64,000 nucleotides of DNA from Clitoria ternatea (Eukaryota > Streptophyta > Magnoliopsida > Fabales > Fabaceae), in NCBI GenBank assembly GCA_037962975.1, contig CM075669.1:123272501-123336500 (forward strand). Reading direction: 5' to 3'. Both the position numbers and the translations under genes were made by a program. The notes beneath the pieces were generated by a model. The model saw nothing but the letters and a program-made list of their open reading frames with translations, had not been told where the DNA came from and ran no database searches. Below are positions 1 to 12,299 of this stretch, piece by piece (positions within the stretch are counted from its first letter, which is position 1; each line of letters starts with the position of its first letter).

Positions 1-1360
1 TGACTTTGTTTTCTTCTTCCGCTTATTCTAATTAAATCCATTTTATTATTTGATTTATTTCCTATCGGTTATTATTTTGAGTGTGCGTAAGAAAAATAAA
101 TGTGGTTTTACATTAGGATCTAATTAACTATCAGTAAACGCGAAAAATTTATTGTGAAAAATAATTAAACGGATGTAGATAAATGTAAAATTGACGTAAG
201 ATGTCACAACTAGACATTGTGCATATTGTTTCTTGTTGGGCAAGAAATGTTTTTTTAATATAAAATAACTTTATTTTTTCAAAAGGATGTTGATGCACAA
301 TTGAGTAATGGATTCCACATCCTAAATCTCAAAAACACCTGTCTATAACACAACTATCAAAATAGGTTAAAATAAGTGATTTTGAACCTTACTTACATGG
401 TATTGTCTCCTAAGGCAAATGAATAAGAAACACATTTCTAAATACCATTAATGTGGTTATATGGACTCTTTTGATTTTGGAATTAATTGAGACATGTAAA
501 TCTTATTTCTTAGAGAGATAGTTGAGACCTCATTCATTGAAAAATGAAAGATGAGTAATCTATTATATAATACATGACGATGTATACGGGCCTATTGGAA
601 CAATAACTAGATATGTTTTTCAATACTCCGACATACTAATTGAAAAATCAATATGTGTGGATTTATGTAACATAAGTTAGAAAGTCCTTGAAAAGTTCAA
701 AGAATTCATAATGAAGTGAAAAACTAGTTGGCATGACAATTAAAGCTCTTGATTAGATTAAGATAGCAAATAATTTAAGCTACGAGTTTGATAACTATCT
801 AATAGAGTGAGAGATTACCTCTTAACTCATTCCTCATGGAATGCCATAATAGCATCTCTACGGGGAAAATTTAAACCTTGTTAGACACAGTTTGATTATT
901 GATTATTATCAAACATCTCTAACCCCTTCAAATGTCCTTTATTGACAAAATTTCCATACTTAACCACGTTCCATCTTAGACTTTCTTAAACAAACCATAT
1001 ATGATATGGGCTACGAAGAAACCTAGTATGTCTTTATTAATAATTTGGAACTATGATGTTTCTCTAGAGCATCCAACTCTGACAAGGTCAGATCCAAATT
1101 GGATAAATGTCTTCTGTGAGATACCCAAAGAAAGCAAAGGGTTATCATTTCTACAATCCATCTGAGAACAAAAGGCTTGTTACTTTGAATGTTGTATTCT
1201 TGAATAAGAGTACATCTCTTAAAGAATCAATGGGAGGATAGTAGAACTTGAAGAAATTCAAGTATCACAAAGCATTCAAAAGTCAAGGATGGACTTGGAG
1301 TAGAAATCACAAAATGTTGTGACATCATTAGCTTCGGTAGCATAAGACTTGCGTAAGATC
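1..1360 (+). pseudogene. Ty1/copia retrotransposon remnant, integrase region
   Basis: This is decayed coding sequence of a Ty1/copia element, with its 5' LTR outside the window. Near 560-640 a frame reads like the start of a copia integrase core (an IHTD-like stretch with a following ARYGF). Around 1105-1190 it reads VGYPKESKGYHFYNPSENK, the family's signature after the integrase core. Stops and frameshifts break it throughout and no open frame of useful length survives. About the first 290 bases show nothing I recognise. The matching reverse transcriptase lies at 14023-15151 on the same strand, so the LARD at 1361-14017 was inserted into this element between integrase and reverse transcriptase. 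Clade within copia not assigned. Confidence 0.75.
1356..1360. repeat. Left target-site duplication of the LARD (AGATC)
   Basis: The five bases AGATC lie directly before the LTR start TGTAACATC. The five bases after the right LTR end are AGATG, so four of five match. One later mutation is the simplest explanation. Confidence 0.7.
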
Positions 1361-3311
1361 TGTAACATCCCGGATTTTAAGGAAAATAAATTTACTGGAT
1401 GATGATAATTGATTATTTATGGTCAAATAATTATGGGAGATGTTGTTAGACATTAGAGGTGAATTATCGGTAAATTAAGATTTACCAGAACCGGGTGAAT
1501 TAACGGATGACGTGGGACCCACTTGACTTAATTAGGTGTTTAATGGGTCTAGAATGTTTGGAAAATTATTGTGGCTAAGATGGTATAGTTAGAATGATTT
1601 TTGGTGTCAAAGAAATAATTAATTAGACTCGACGTATGTTATTAGACGGGGAAAATACGAACCAATTGGAATTAAAAAGAAAACCAAAAATCCCATTTCT
1701 CCTCCCATTATCACCGTGACCTCTTTCTCTTTATCACTTGATTCTTTTACCCATTGGATAATAGGGAATTATTACCCATTGGTAAAAGCAAAATGTGACA
1801 TCCTTTTAACCATTGGACAATGTCCGATTTTGGTCTCATTTTCCCTTCTCTTCCTCATTCTCGGTACACTCTTCTCCTCCACTCTATCTTTATCATTTTC
1901 TTCTTCTCCTCCATTCTTCTCTTGCATAAACCGTGGCCACCCCTCTCCCTTGCCATTCCACTCAAAATTAAATGGTTTCCATGGATCTGTGAGGCTAGAA
2001 TGGCGTCTATGGAGCTTGGGAGCTTGCATTGGTCATCTCCCTCTTCCTCACTTCATTTTCATTTTGATGGAGCTTAAGCTTGAGGTAAAGATTTCTCACC
2101 TCCACCTTGTTTTATTTATGGTTTTGGGTTGTTGAGTTGAAGATGGTGATGTTAGAACCCTTGCAAGTGGGTGAAAATGGAAAACCCTAGGTTTGAATGT
2201 TTGGAAGTGAAACCCTTGATTTAGGGCTTTATGATTATGTGAGATTTAGAGGTTGATGAGGTCATTATGATAAAATAAAATGGATTGAAGATTGATAGAG
2301 ATTGTTGATGGTTGTTGGGTGATTTTGGAGAAGAAACCCTAAGTATTAAAAATTTGGGGATTTTGACCCACTTGATGATCTTGATAATTTTGGTACCTTG
2401 GAATGATGTTATACATAGAAATGAATATTTGAAGGATAGGAGTTGAATATTGATGTTGATAAAATGGTGAACTAAGTCATGAGTTGCAAATGAAGATATA
2501 TGCATGTATATAGGTATGTTGATTTGAGGAATTAATCTTAGATGTTGATGTTGTTGGATTTGTTTAACCCTTAAGACTTGGAGAATCTTAGCTTTGGGGA
2601 AAGGAATTCCCGAAGCCTAACATAGGCATATGAATTTGGAGTATAGACAAGTCTAGGACTTGATAATAAGTTAAGAGACGTGATGCCTTGTGATGGTTTA
2701 TTGATTATATGTGTATGTGTAATTGTTGATAGGGTTGTATTCCGGGCGATGATGCGGAAAGATCGATGTAATTATGTGGCGGTTCTTCTCTCGAGGTAGG
2801 AGAGGAGTTTACATTTCAATTGCATGAGTGATTAATTGAAAATTATGTAAATGTGTGAACTCATGCAATGCCTTGCCATAAATACCTTATATGATTGATT
2901 TGATAAAGTGATGAATGATGGCTTGGCTTATGTTGATTGTTATGAAAATGTATGTATTTATATAATGTTGATGATAAGTGTTTGATGGTCCCTTGGTTGA
3001 ACATGAACTAAATGATGGTGACAAATTTTGAATGAATGAACTACATGAATTGTAAAGAATTGTTTGAAGTGGTTATGTGGAAAGATGAATGAGGGAGTGA
3101 TGCGGGGTGTAGTTAAAATCTTCCCCTCGTAAGATTAAATAAGTAAGAATAATTGAAAAGTTGGGATGAGGATTTCCGAGTATTAATGGGTAGAGAGAGT
3201 TTTATGTGCCTCATGAGATGTGTATGATGTACTGGTGGTAATTAAGTCGGTCTAGAATGAGATTTCGTGTGTTGGATTGTGAAAATTTTCATTTGCTGCA
3301 TAAGTTCAGGT

Positions 3312-4272
3312 AATCTCGCTCAAGCGTGATGGGATCTCGCCCAAGCGAGAGTTCCCTGTTTCAGAGAATTGGCCTCTGGCCCAAATCCGCCCAGGCGAAT
3401 GAGTTACTCGCCCAGGCGAGTCGAGCGAGAAAGGAGATAGTTCTAGAATAATTCCACCAAGTGTTAGGAAGCCCTGCTCGAGTGAAAGATGAGTCGGTTT
3501 GGGAACAATTATGCCAAGTGAAAAACCGAGTGAAGATGAGTCGGTTTAGGAACAATTATGCTGAGTGAAAAACCGGTGAAAGATGAGTCGGCTTTATGAT
3601 CATTTGCCGAGTGAAAGACCGAGTGAGAGATGAGTCAGCTTTGGATTGATTTTGCCGAGTGGAAAACTGAGCGAGATAAGTCAGTTTTGGAATGATTTTG
3701 CCGAGTGGAAGACCGAGTGAGAGATGAGTCGGCTTTGGATTGATTTTGCCGAGTGGAAAACTGAGCGAGATGAGTCGGTTTTGGAATGATTTTGCCGAGT
3801 GGAAAACCGAGCGAGAGATGAGTCTGTTTGGATTGATTTTGCCGAGTGGAAAATCGAGCGAGATGAGTCGGTTCTGGAATGGTTTTGCCGAGTGAGAAAC
3901 CGAGTGCTGGGAAGCCTTGCCGAGCGAGCGAGTGCAGAAGGTAAGGACAGCCTCTGGTCAGATTTTGCCTAAGCGACTAGGTGCCTCACCCAAGCGAATG
4001 CCAGTGGAATTCGTTAGTGGACGTTTCTCGCCCGAGCGAGTGGCTAGTTGAAGGGAGCCTCACTCGAGCGAAAGCATGGGTAGTTAGTTACTGGATAATT
4101 CTTGCTCGAGCGAGAGTTTGATCCGCTTAAGCGAGAATCAGGTCTGATGCTTAAAGCTTCTTTGCTTAAGGAAATTGTGGGCTCGCTCCAGCACTCCATG
4201 TTGTTGTTTCCCAGGTGAGTCTGGCTTATCTCGCTCAAGCGGAGGTGAATCTCGCTTGAGCGAGTTTCCACC
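3312..4272. repeat. Cluster of GC-rich CTCGCT..AGCGAG palindromes
   Basis: Many full and partial copies of a palindrome such as CTCGCTCGAGCGAG and CTCGCTTGAGCGAG lie on both sides of the hairpin array, in otherwise AT-rich DNA. Equivalent clusters occur in the other LTRs of this window. Confidence 0.8.
3480..3905 (+). repeat. Tandem hairpin array, about nine units of about 47 bp (5' LTR copy)
   Basis: Units are recognised by GATGAGTCGGTTTTGGAAT at about 3487, 3535, 3583, 3630, 3675, 3725, 3771, 3818 and 3863. Each unit also carries GCCGAGTGGAAAACCGAGC. AAAACCGA of one unit and TCGGTTTT of the next are reverse complements about 10 bases apart, so each junction can form a short hairpin. Confidence 0.8.
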
Positions 4273-6369
4273 AGAATGGAATTTTACTTAATTTTAATTG
4301 TGGCAGGCTTATGTTAGACCCCCTTCTTGGTAATATGAGATAAACATGAGACGATTATGGGGATGTATAAGCGATAATGTGATGACGATATAACATGCTG
4401 AGATAGAATAATGAATTTGGATGTATTTGCCACCTGAAGTAGAATAATGAAAGGGGTGATAATGAGATTATGATGGCAGGATTATGAGATATATCCTAGA
4501 GCGAATTTGAAATTAAAGGAGGGATAATTAAATGACATTAAATAATGATAAATGATGATGTTGAGCACTCTCTTGCACAAAGAGGTGTATATTTATATTG
4601 ACGCATTGTTGTGTGCCATTGTTGGTGATACAAGTATTGACTATGGTCTTGTATGTGTGGTATGAAATATGAAATTGAAAATGTTGTGAATGCCACACAA
4701 ATATATATACATATAAAAGTATACATGAGACAATGGTAATGAATCATAAGATAAATATTGTGTGTTATTGTGATGCCATTATGGTTGAGTGCAAGTATTG
4801 ACTTGCGTGTACGATGTGAAATATTTATGAAATATGTTGAGATGAAAATGCCACATTAAAACTTGAAAACAATGGCTAATAAACCAACAATGATAAAATC
4901 CACTAAGGTGTATGGTGGTGTTGGTGATCATGATGATGATGTTTGATGAGTGGCATTTAGGATGCACAGAGTGAGAATGCATTTGATTTGCATTGCATTG
5001 CATCCATGGCATATCATAGCCGCCGATGTTGGAACATTAGGGGAGTTCCCTCAGCCGACCCAGTGGGAGGGTGGCTCAGTGCACGAGCAATTTGCTTGAA
5101 CCCACAATTTGGTGTTTATTCCCACAGTCAGATCCGCATTTGTTGTCTATTCCATTGTGCATATGCATTAGCCATAAGAGCATTTGAATATAGCATGGAG
5201 ATATGCCAAAATATGATGATGATTGATGATGATTGAGATGGTGGTATTGGTGTTGATGAGATGAGAAAATTAATATACCAAAAGACCACATAAAAGTAAT
5301 AAATGGTGTGAATAAACAAAATGATGTGAATATGATGATATGTATGTTATGGCCCAATGTAATGAAGGGTGTATTTGTTTATGATTGATAATAATGATGT
5401 TAGCCCGTGGTGGCTTTGATGAAAGACCAGAATGGTCTATGTTGACGATGTGTTGGCCCATTGTGGCGATGTGATAGATATGTGTTTGCCCATTATGGCG
5501 GTGTGATGGATGTGTATATGCTTGCTTTGCTATGATTTGATGAATATGTATGAAATAGGTATACATATCGTTGAATTAATAATCTATGATGATCGTTGAT
5601 GTGTTTAGCAAAGCCTACATGATGTTGATATGCATATGCACATAATTTCAATTGTATTCATATCGTCATTTGAAATGTATAACTCACTCTCCCATATGGT
5701 CTACTTTTTAGTATGGATGTAGGAAAACCATGGGATGAGAATATTTTTGAAGTAAAGCTCTTGGGAAGGTAAATAGTGGTAATGGAATGCCTTGGACGGC
5801 AGCGATTGTAATTTATTGAATTGTGAATGAATGGTATGATGTTGTTAATTATTGATTTTGATGGACGAACTATGAATATAAATATAGACTTGGATAATGT
5901 ACTAATAGTGGAGATATATGAATTTGAGGTTGGGCTGGTTATGGTCTATTATGAATATGAATATTGGAGATGTATGACGCATGACCATATAGATAAGTAT
6001 ATACTTATATCTTAAGCATTGCATGCTTATGTGATTATGTGAAATGATGATGGTTGTCTATTAGGCTTATGATATGCCATTGCATGCTTTGCTGAGCCTT
6101 TTCTCATATCTGCATATATGGGACTGGGCGTATACACATTTTTCTTCCGCTGTAAACTCTGTTATTTTGTATACCTTTATGGGCAAACTATCTATCAATC
6201 CAGTTATAGGTTATTTAATCTCACTCTCTGGTTTTCTGTGATTCGGGTCTTGATGTGATCATGGTGGTGTCTTGGAAAGATTTTCAAACGCGCAAAATTT
6301 ATTCGCATTTTTATTAATTAAGACGATTACAGCGGGATTCAAGTACAGAAAATCAGGAGTGTTATAATC

Positions 6370-6381
6370 TGGTATCAGAGC
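6370..6381 (+). promoter_or_regulatory. Primer binding site, initiator tRNA-Met type
   Basis: TGGTATCAGAGC is complementary to the 3' end of plant initiator tRNA-Met and lies three bases after the LTR. It is identical to the site in the Tekay element at 32072. Confidence 0.9.
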
Positions 6382-8671
6382 GTATTTTGCTCTATATTAG
6401 AATTCTTGTTTATTATCAATGCATGGTTGCTTGGTATTAAAGTTGATGTTATGGATGATTGGAGCACGATTGCTCAATATTGGAACATTTTGGTGATTAT
6501 TGGAATATGGTTGTTCTGCATAGATTTAAGAGTGATAACTATGTAGAGGATGATGACTTGTTAAGGTATTGAATGCCCTATATGGATTTGAGGATGACTA
6601 ATTGTCTAAGAATTTTGAATTGATTATAAGGACATTATTGCTTATTGAGGATTATTGTGAAACATTAAAGTTGAGTTGTGATTAATTCATATCGAGGATT
6701 CTTTGTGAATGATTGTCCATGTTATGATTGATGTTATGGGAGTATGCCTTTTTCATTGAGGTTGTATGATGTACTTGTAGAGCATAGTTGCTCATTGGAA
6801 AACTTGATGAATCATGAGATTGAATACATGTAGATGAATTCCTCAAATATGATTGATATGCTTATTTGTGTAAGTCTGGCCAAGTTCCTTACATTATTTC
6901 CTTCTAATGACGAATACATTGATATTATGCATTTGAGTATTGATATTTGAGTATGACTTTAATTGGTGATGGAATTGAACCATGTATGATTATGGATATA
7001 ATGTGTGGAATGCTAATTGACTTAATGAAGAACCTATGCCGTGTTTTGGTCACGGATAGATGATATTAAATATGAATTGATATAGTGATAAACCGTGGAA
7101 TGTTGAGACCTTGATATATATATATATATGTATCGAAATTGAATTATTTGCTTGGGTTTGTTGTATAAATTAAGAGGTGACTCATAACAATGGTATGCAC
7201 ATTGAATACTAAAATTATATATGTGTAGATTGGGGTTGGACTCGGCTTCATGTTTATGAATCGGGTGGATGATTGATTTAATTATGAACCACTAAGTGTG
7301 GTAACCCCGGATAACTCAATATGATCTTGTAAGATCGAACCTTTTGGGAATTTGACCCTATGGTGGTCTAGGCTCTGTGATGCTTCTATGAGCTATGTTA
7401 AATGAATTTATTTGTGGTGGAAGCATTCCGCAATGGGTACTAAGTGACCCTTGAATATTTGAGCCTCATGAGAGATCGAATCTTGTGAACGGTTGGACTA
7501 TAGTGAAATAAACTGTGAAATGAGTTGTTGAGGCTAGAGCCGATGTGTGATTGGATTAGAAATGAAAATGTAAACCCCTATGTACTTGATGAATAATGAC
7601 GATGAATTTGGGGTATGACTTCATATTGGCTATGATGAAAAATTTTATGATATGACTTTGGGCTAAATTATGTGCCCTTGACGTTATGATTAATAGATTA
7701 ATTGTGGGATATGACGTGAGTAAAGGTAATATGTGTGAACATGAGTTGGTGATGGAATTTAATTCTATGGATGCCTCCCTTTTTGGCTTTGGAAAGAAAA
7801 TATATTGGTGATAGAAACTACATACCGATGTGACACGATGCGAATCTTATGTCCAATACATGGACTTTGGTTATGATAAAAGAGGAAACCCACTAGAGTG
7901 GGAGATTTTTATATGAAATTGGTGATTTGTTTAGGCTTGAATGGGATTAAAGTTGACGATGTTTGAATTAGACAAATGATTCCTAAGTTATTTGGCTAAG
8001 ACTTCGGGATAGATGAAGTCCAATGGTGGGTTGATTACCCTATGATGATTAGAAATCTATGGTTGATATGTCCATATATGGTTATGATGGCTGACAATTG
8101 ATGAATTGTATGGCATGATTTACGCCGGATTATGGTTAAATGATAATATGATGTGAGTGTATTATTCGTGGGTTTGTATGAATTCTCACACAGTCTTGTG
8201 TCTGAAGGGATATTATTTGAACTGATACAAATAATGTGAGCGATATGACGTGAAGGTACTTATCCTGATATGTCTCTACATGCCATAGGCATTGTGACAA
8301 CGTGCACTTATGCGCCGATCTCATGTGTTTGTGGTAACCACTACAGGATTGGGATGCCTTCCTGTATGTCGGATGCAGCAACACAAAGACCGGGCAAGTG
8401 TAGTGTTGTAACTGCTTATGGTGAATGTTTGAGTCTATCTGGTGGTACTAGATATGAATATATGAGTTGAGTCGAACAAACTTAAGAATTGATGAGTGGC
8501 AACTGGTTTTGGGATATGTGAAGTTTATACTTGGATAAGGGGATGATAATGATCATGTTCTGCTGGACTTCGGAAAGTCCGATATAATTTTATAGCGTCA
8601 TTAGACTCTATTGGTGTGTGGCCAAAGTGTGGCCTTATGATGTATATCAATGTTAAACTTCGAGGACGAAG

Positions 8672-8692
8672 CTTCTTTTTGGTGGGGTGGAT
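8672..8692 (+). promoter_or_regulatory. Polypurine tract of the LARD
   Basis: A T-run followed by GGTGGGGTGGA ends one base before the 3' LTR, the usual place for the plus-strand primer. The Tekay element has GGAGGGGTGGA in the same position. Confidence 0.8.
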
Positions 8693-10811
8693 TGTAACAT
8701 CTCGGATTTTAAGGAAAATAAATTTATTGGATGACGATAATTGATTATTTATGGTCAAATAATTATGGGAGATGTTGTTAGACATTAGAGGTGAATTATC
8801 GGTAAATTAAGATTTACCTGAACCGGGTGAATTAACGGATGACGTGGGACCCACTTGACTTAATTAGGTGTTTAATGGGTCTAGAATGTTTGGAAAATTA
8901 TTGTGGTTAAAATGGTATAGTTAGAATGATTTTTGGTGTCAAAGAAATAATTAATTGGACTCGACGTATGTTATTAGACGGGGAAAATACGAACCCATTG
9001 GAATTAAAAAGAAAACCAAAAATCCCATTTCTCCTCCCATTATCATCGTGACCTCTTTCTCTTTATCACTTGATTCTTTTACCCATTGGATAATAGGGAA
9101 TTATTACCCATTGGTAAAAGCAAAATGTGACATCCTTTTAACCATTGGACAAAGTCCAATTTTGGTCTAATTTTTCCCTTCTCTTCCTCATTCTTGGTAC
9201 ACTCTTCTCCTCCACTTTATCTTTATCATTTTCTTCTTCTCCTCCATTCTTCTCTTGCACAAACCCTGGCCACCCCTCTCCCTTGCCATTCCACTCAAAA
9301 TTAAATGGTTTCCATGGATTTGTGAGGCTAGAATGGCGTCTATGGAGCTTGGGAGCTTGCATTGGTCATCTCCCTCTTCCTCACTTCATTTTTGTTTTGA
9401 TGGAGCTTAAGCTTGAGGTAAAGATTTCTCACCTCCACTTGTTTTATTTATGGTTTTGGGTTGTTGAGTTGAAGATGGTGATGTTAGAACCCTTGCAAGT
9501 GGGTGAAAATGGAAAACCCTAGGCTTGAATGTTTGGAAGTGAAACCCTTGATTTAGGGCTTTATGATTATATGAGATTTAGAGGTTGATGAGGTCATTAT
9601 GATAAAATAAAATGGATTGAAGATTGATAGAGATTGTTGATGGTTGTTGGGTGATTTTGGAGAAGAAACCCTAAGTATTAATAATTTGGGGATTTTGACC
9701 CACTTGATGATCTTGATAATTTTAGTACCTTGGAATGATGTTATACATAGAAATGAATATTTGAAGGATAGGAGTTGAATATTGATGTTGATAAAATGGT
9801 GAACTAAGTCATGAGTTGCAAATGAAGATATATGCATGTATATAGGTATGTTGATTTGAGGGATTAATCTTAGATGTTGATGTTGTTGGATTTGTTTAAC
9901 CTTTAAGACTTGGAGAATCTTAGCTTTGGGGAAAGGAATTCCCGAAGCCTAACATAGGCATATGAATTTGGAGTATAGACAAGTCTAGGACTTGATAATA
10001 AGTTAAGAGACGTGATGCCTTGTGATGGTTTATTGATTACATGTGTATGTGTAATTGTTGATAGGGTTGTATTCCGGGCGATGATGCGGAAAGATCGATG
10101 TAATTGTGTGGCGGTTCTTCTCTCGAGGTAGGAGAGGAGTTTACATTTCAATTGCATGAGTGATTAATTGAAAATTATGTAAATGTGTGAACTCATGCAA
10201 TGCCTTGCCATAAATACCTTATATGATTGATTTGATGAAGTGATGAATGATGGCTTGGCTTATGTTGATTGTTATGAAAATGTATGTATTTATATAATGT
10301 TGATGATAAGTGTTTGATGGTCCCTTGGTTGAACATGAACTAAATGATGGTGATAAATTATGAATGAATGAACTAGATGAATTGTAAAGAATTATTTGAA
10401 GTGGTTATGTGGAAAGATGAATGAGGGAGTGATGTGCGGTGTAGTTAAAATCTTCCCCTCGTAAGATTAAATAAGTAAGAATAATTGATAAGTTGGGATG
10501 AGGATTTCCGAGTATTAATGGGTAGAGAGAGTTTTATGTGCCTCATGAGATGTGTATGATGTACTGGTGGTAATTAAGTCGGTCTAGAGTGAGATTTCAT
10601 GTGTTGGATTGTGAAAATTTTCATTTGCTGTATAAGTTCAGGTAATCTCGCTCAAGCGTGATGGGATCTCGCCCAAGCGAGAGTTCCCTGTTTCATAGAA
10701 TTGGCCTCTGGCCCAAATCCGCCCAGGCGAATGAGTTACTCGCCCAGGTGAGTTGAGCGAGAAAGGAGATAGTTCTGGAATAATTCCACCAAGTGTTAGG
10801 AAGCCCCGCTC

Positions 10812-11240
10812 GAGTGAAAGATGAGTCGGTTTAGGAACAATTATGCCGAGTGAAAAACTGAGTGAAGATGAGTCGGTTTGGGAACAATTATGCCGAGTGA
10901 AAAACCGGGTGAAAGATGAGTTGGCTTTGTGATAATTTGCCGAGTGAAAGACCGAGTGAGAGATGAGTCGGCTTTGGATTGATTTTGCCGAGTGGAAAAC
11001 CGAGCGAGTTGAGTCGGTTTTGGAATGATTTTGCTGAGTGGAAGACCGAGTGAGAGATGAGTCGGCTTTGGATTGATTTTGCCGAGTGGAAAACTGAGCG
11101 AGATGAGTCGGTTCTGGAATGATTTTGCCGAGTGGAAAATCGAGCGAGAGATGAGTCGGTTTGGATTGATTTTGCCGAGTGGAAAATCGAGCGAGATGAG
11201 TCGGTTCTAGAATGGTTTTGCCGAGTGAGAAATCGAGTAC
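10812..11240 (+). repeat. Tandem hairpin array (3' LTR copy)
   Basis: Same array as at 3480-3905, with about nine units of about 47 bp. Some stem positions differ from the 5' copy, which gives a second set of sequences for testing pairing. Confidence 0.8.
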
Positions 11241-12299
11241 TGGGAAGCCTTGCCGTGCGAGCGAGTGCAGAAGGTAAGGACAGCCTCTGGTCAGATTTTG
11301 CCTAAGCGAGTAGGTGCCTCGCCCAAGCGAATGCTAGTGGAATTCGTTATTGGACGTTTCTCGCCCGAGCGAGTGGCTAGTTGAAGGGAGCCTCGCTCGA
11401 GCGAAAGCATGGGTAGTTAGTTACTGGATAATTCTCGCTCGAGCGAGAGTTTGGTCCGCTTAAGCGAGAATCGGGTCTGATGCTTAAAGCTTCTTCGCTT
11501 AAGGAAATTGTGGGCTCGCTCCAGCACTCCATGTTGTTGTTGCCCAGGCGAGTCTGGCTTATCTCGCTCAAGCGGAGGTGAATCTCGCTTGAGCGAGTTT
11601 CCACCAGAATAGAATTTTACTTAATTTTAATTGTGGCAGGCTTATGTTAGACCCCCTTCTTGGTATTATGAGATAAACATGAGACGATTATGGGGATGTA
11701 TAAGCGATAATGTGATGACGATATAACATGCTGAGATAGAATAATGAATTATGATGTATTTGCCACCTGAAGTAGAATAATGAAAGGGGTGATAATGAGA
11801 TTATGATGGCAGGATTATGAGATATATCCTAGAGCGAATTTGAAATTAAAGGAGGGATAATTAAATGACATTAAATAATGATAAATGATGATGTTGAGCA
11901 CTCTCTTGCACAAAGAGGTGTATATTTATATTGACGCATTGTTGTGTGCCATTGTGTGTGATACAAGTATTGACTATGGTCTTGTATGTGTGGTATGAAA
12001 TATGAAATTGAAAATGTTGTGAATGCCACACAAATGTATATACATATAAAAGTATACATGAGACAATGGTAATGAATCATGAGATAAATATTGTGTGTTA
12101 TTGTGATGCCATTATGGTTGAGTGCAAGTATTGACTTGCGTGTACGATGTGAAATATTTATGAAATATGTTGAGATGAAAATGCCACATTAAAACTTGAA
12201 AACAATGGCTAAGAAACCAACAATGATAAAATCCACTAAGGTGTATGGTGGTGTTGGTGATCATGATGATGATGTTTGATGAGTGGCATTTAGGATGCA

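Larger units (their letters stand above)
1361..6366 (+). repeat. 5' LTR of the LARD (5006 bp)
   Basis: It starts TGTAACATCC and ends GGAGTGTTATA. Order within it: AT-rich start; pyrimidine-rich leader (about 1690-2080); donor-like AGGTAAAG (cleavage point before 2085); T/G/A-rich stretch; GC-rich palindromes and the 47-bp hairpin array (about 3312-4272); the start of the conserved inverted-repeat block (about 4980-5094); acceptor-like TTTTTAG (ending 5711); CTCATAT inverted repeat (6103-6121). Compared with the 3' LTR it lacks about 328 bp of the conserved block. The short open frames in it (for example 139 codons at 1716 plus, 94 codons at 2505 minus) are not preserved as coding units and I do not call them genes. 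Confidence 0.92.
6367..8692 (+). other. Non-coding interior of the LARD
   Basis: About 2.3 kb between the LTRs with no open frame resembling Gag, protease, reverse transcriptase or integrase. The largest frames are under 90 codons and look random. The first part is leader sequence related to the Tekay leader: the primer site is shared, and about 6873-6935 aligns with about 32235-32295. The last 30 bases match the end of a chromovirus pol region. A short AT microsatellite lies near 7113-7130. The middle (about 7000-8600) matches nothing I recognise. Confidence 0.8.

Noticed and set aside
1716..2135. Open frame of 139 codons over the pyrimidine-rich LTR leader
   Set aside because: The 3' LTR copy (9053-9522) has the frame in pieces and with different ends. 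The Ser/Phe/Leu-rich product follows from CT-rich DNA.
2221..2505. Minus-strand frame of 94 codons, nearly identical in both LARD LTRs (also 9553-9837)
   Set aside because: Identity is explained by recent LTR duplication. The frame is antisense, low complexity and absent from other LTR families.
3480..4272. CRISPR-like array, considered because of regular units of about 47 bp
   Set aside because: Units are degenerate throughout, with no constant repeat and unique spacers; the context is a plant LTR.
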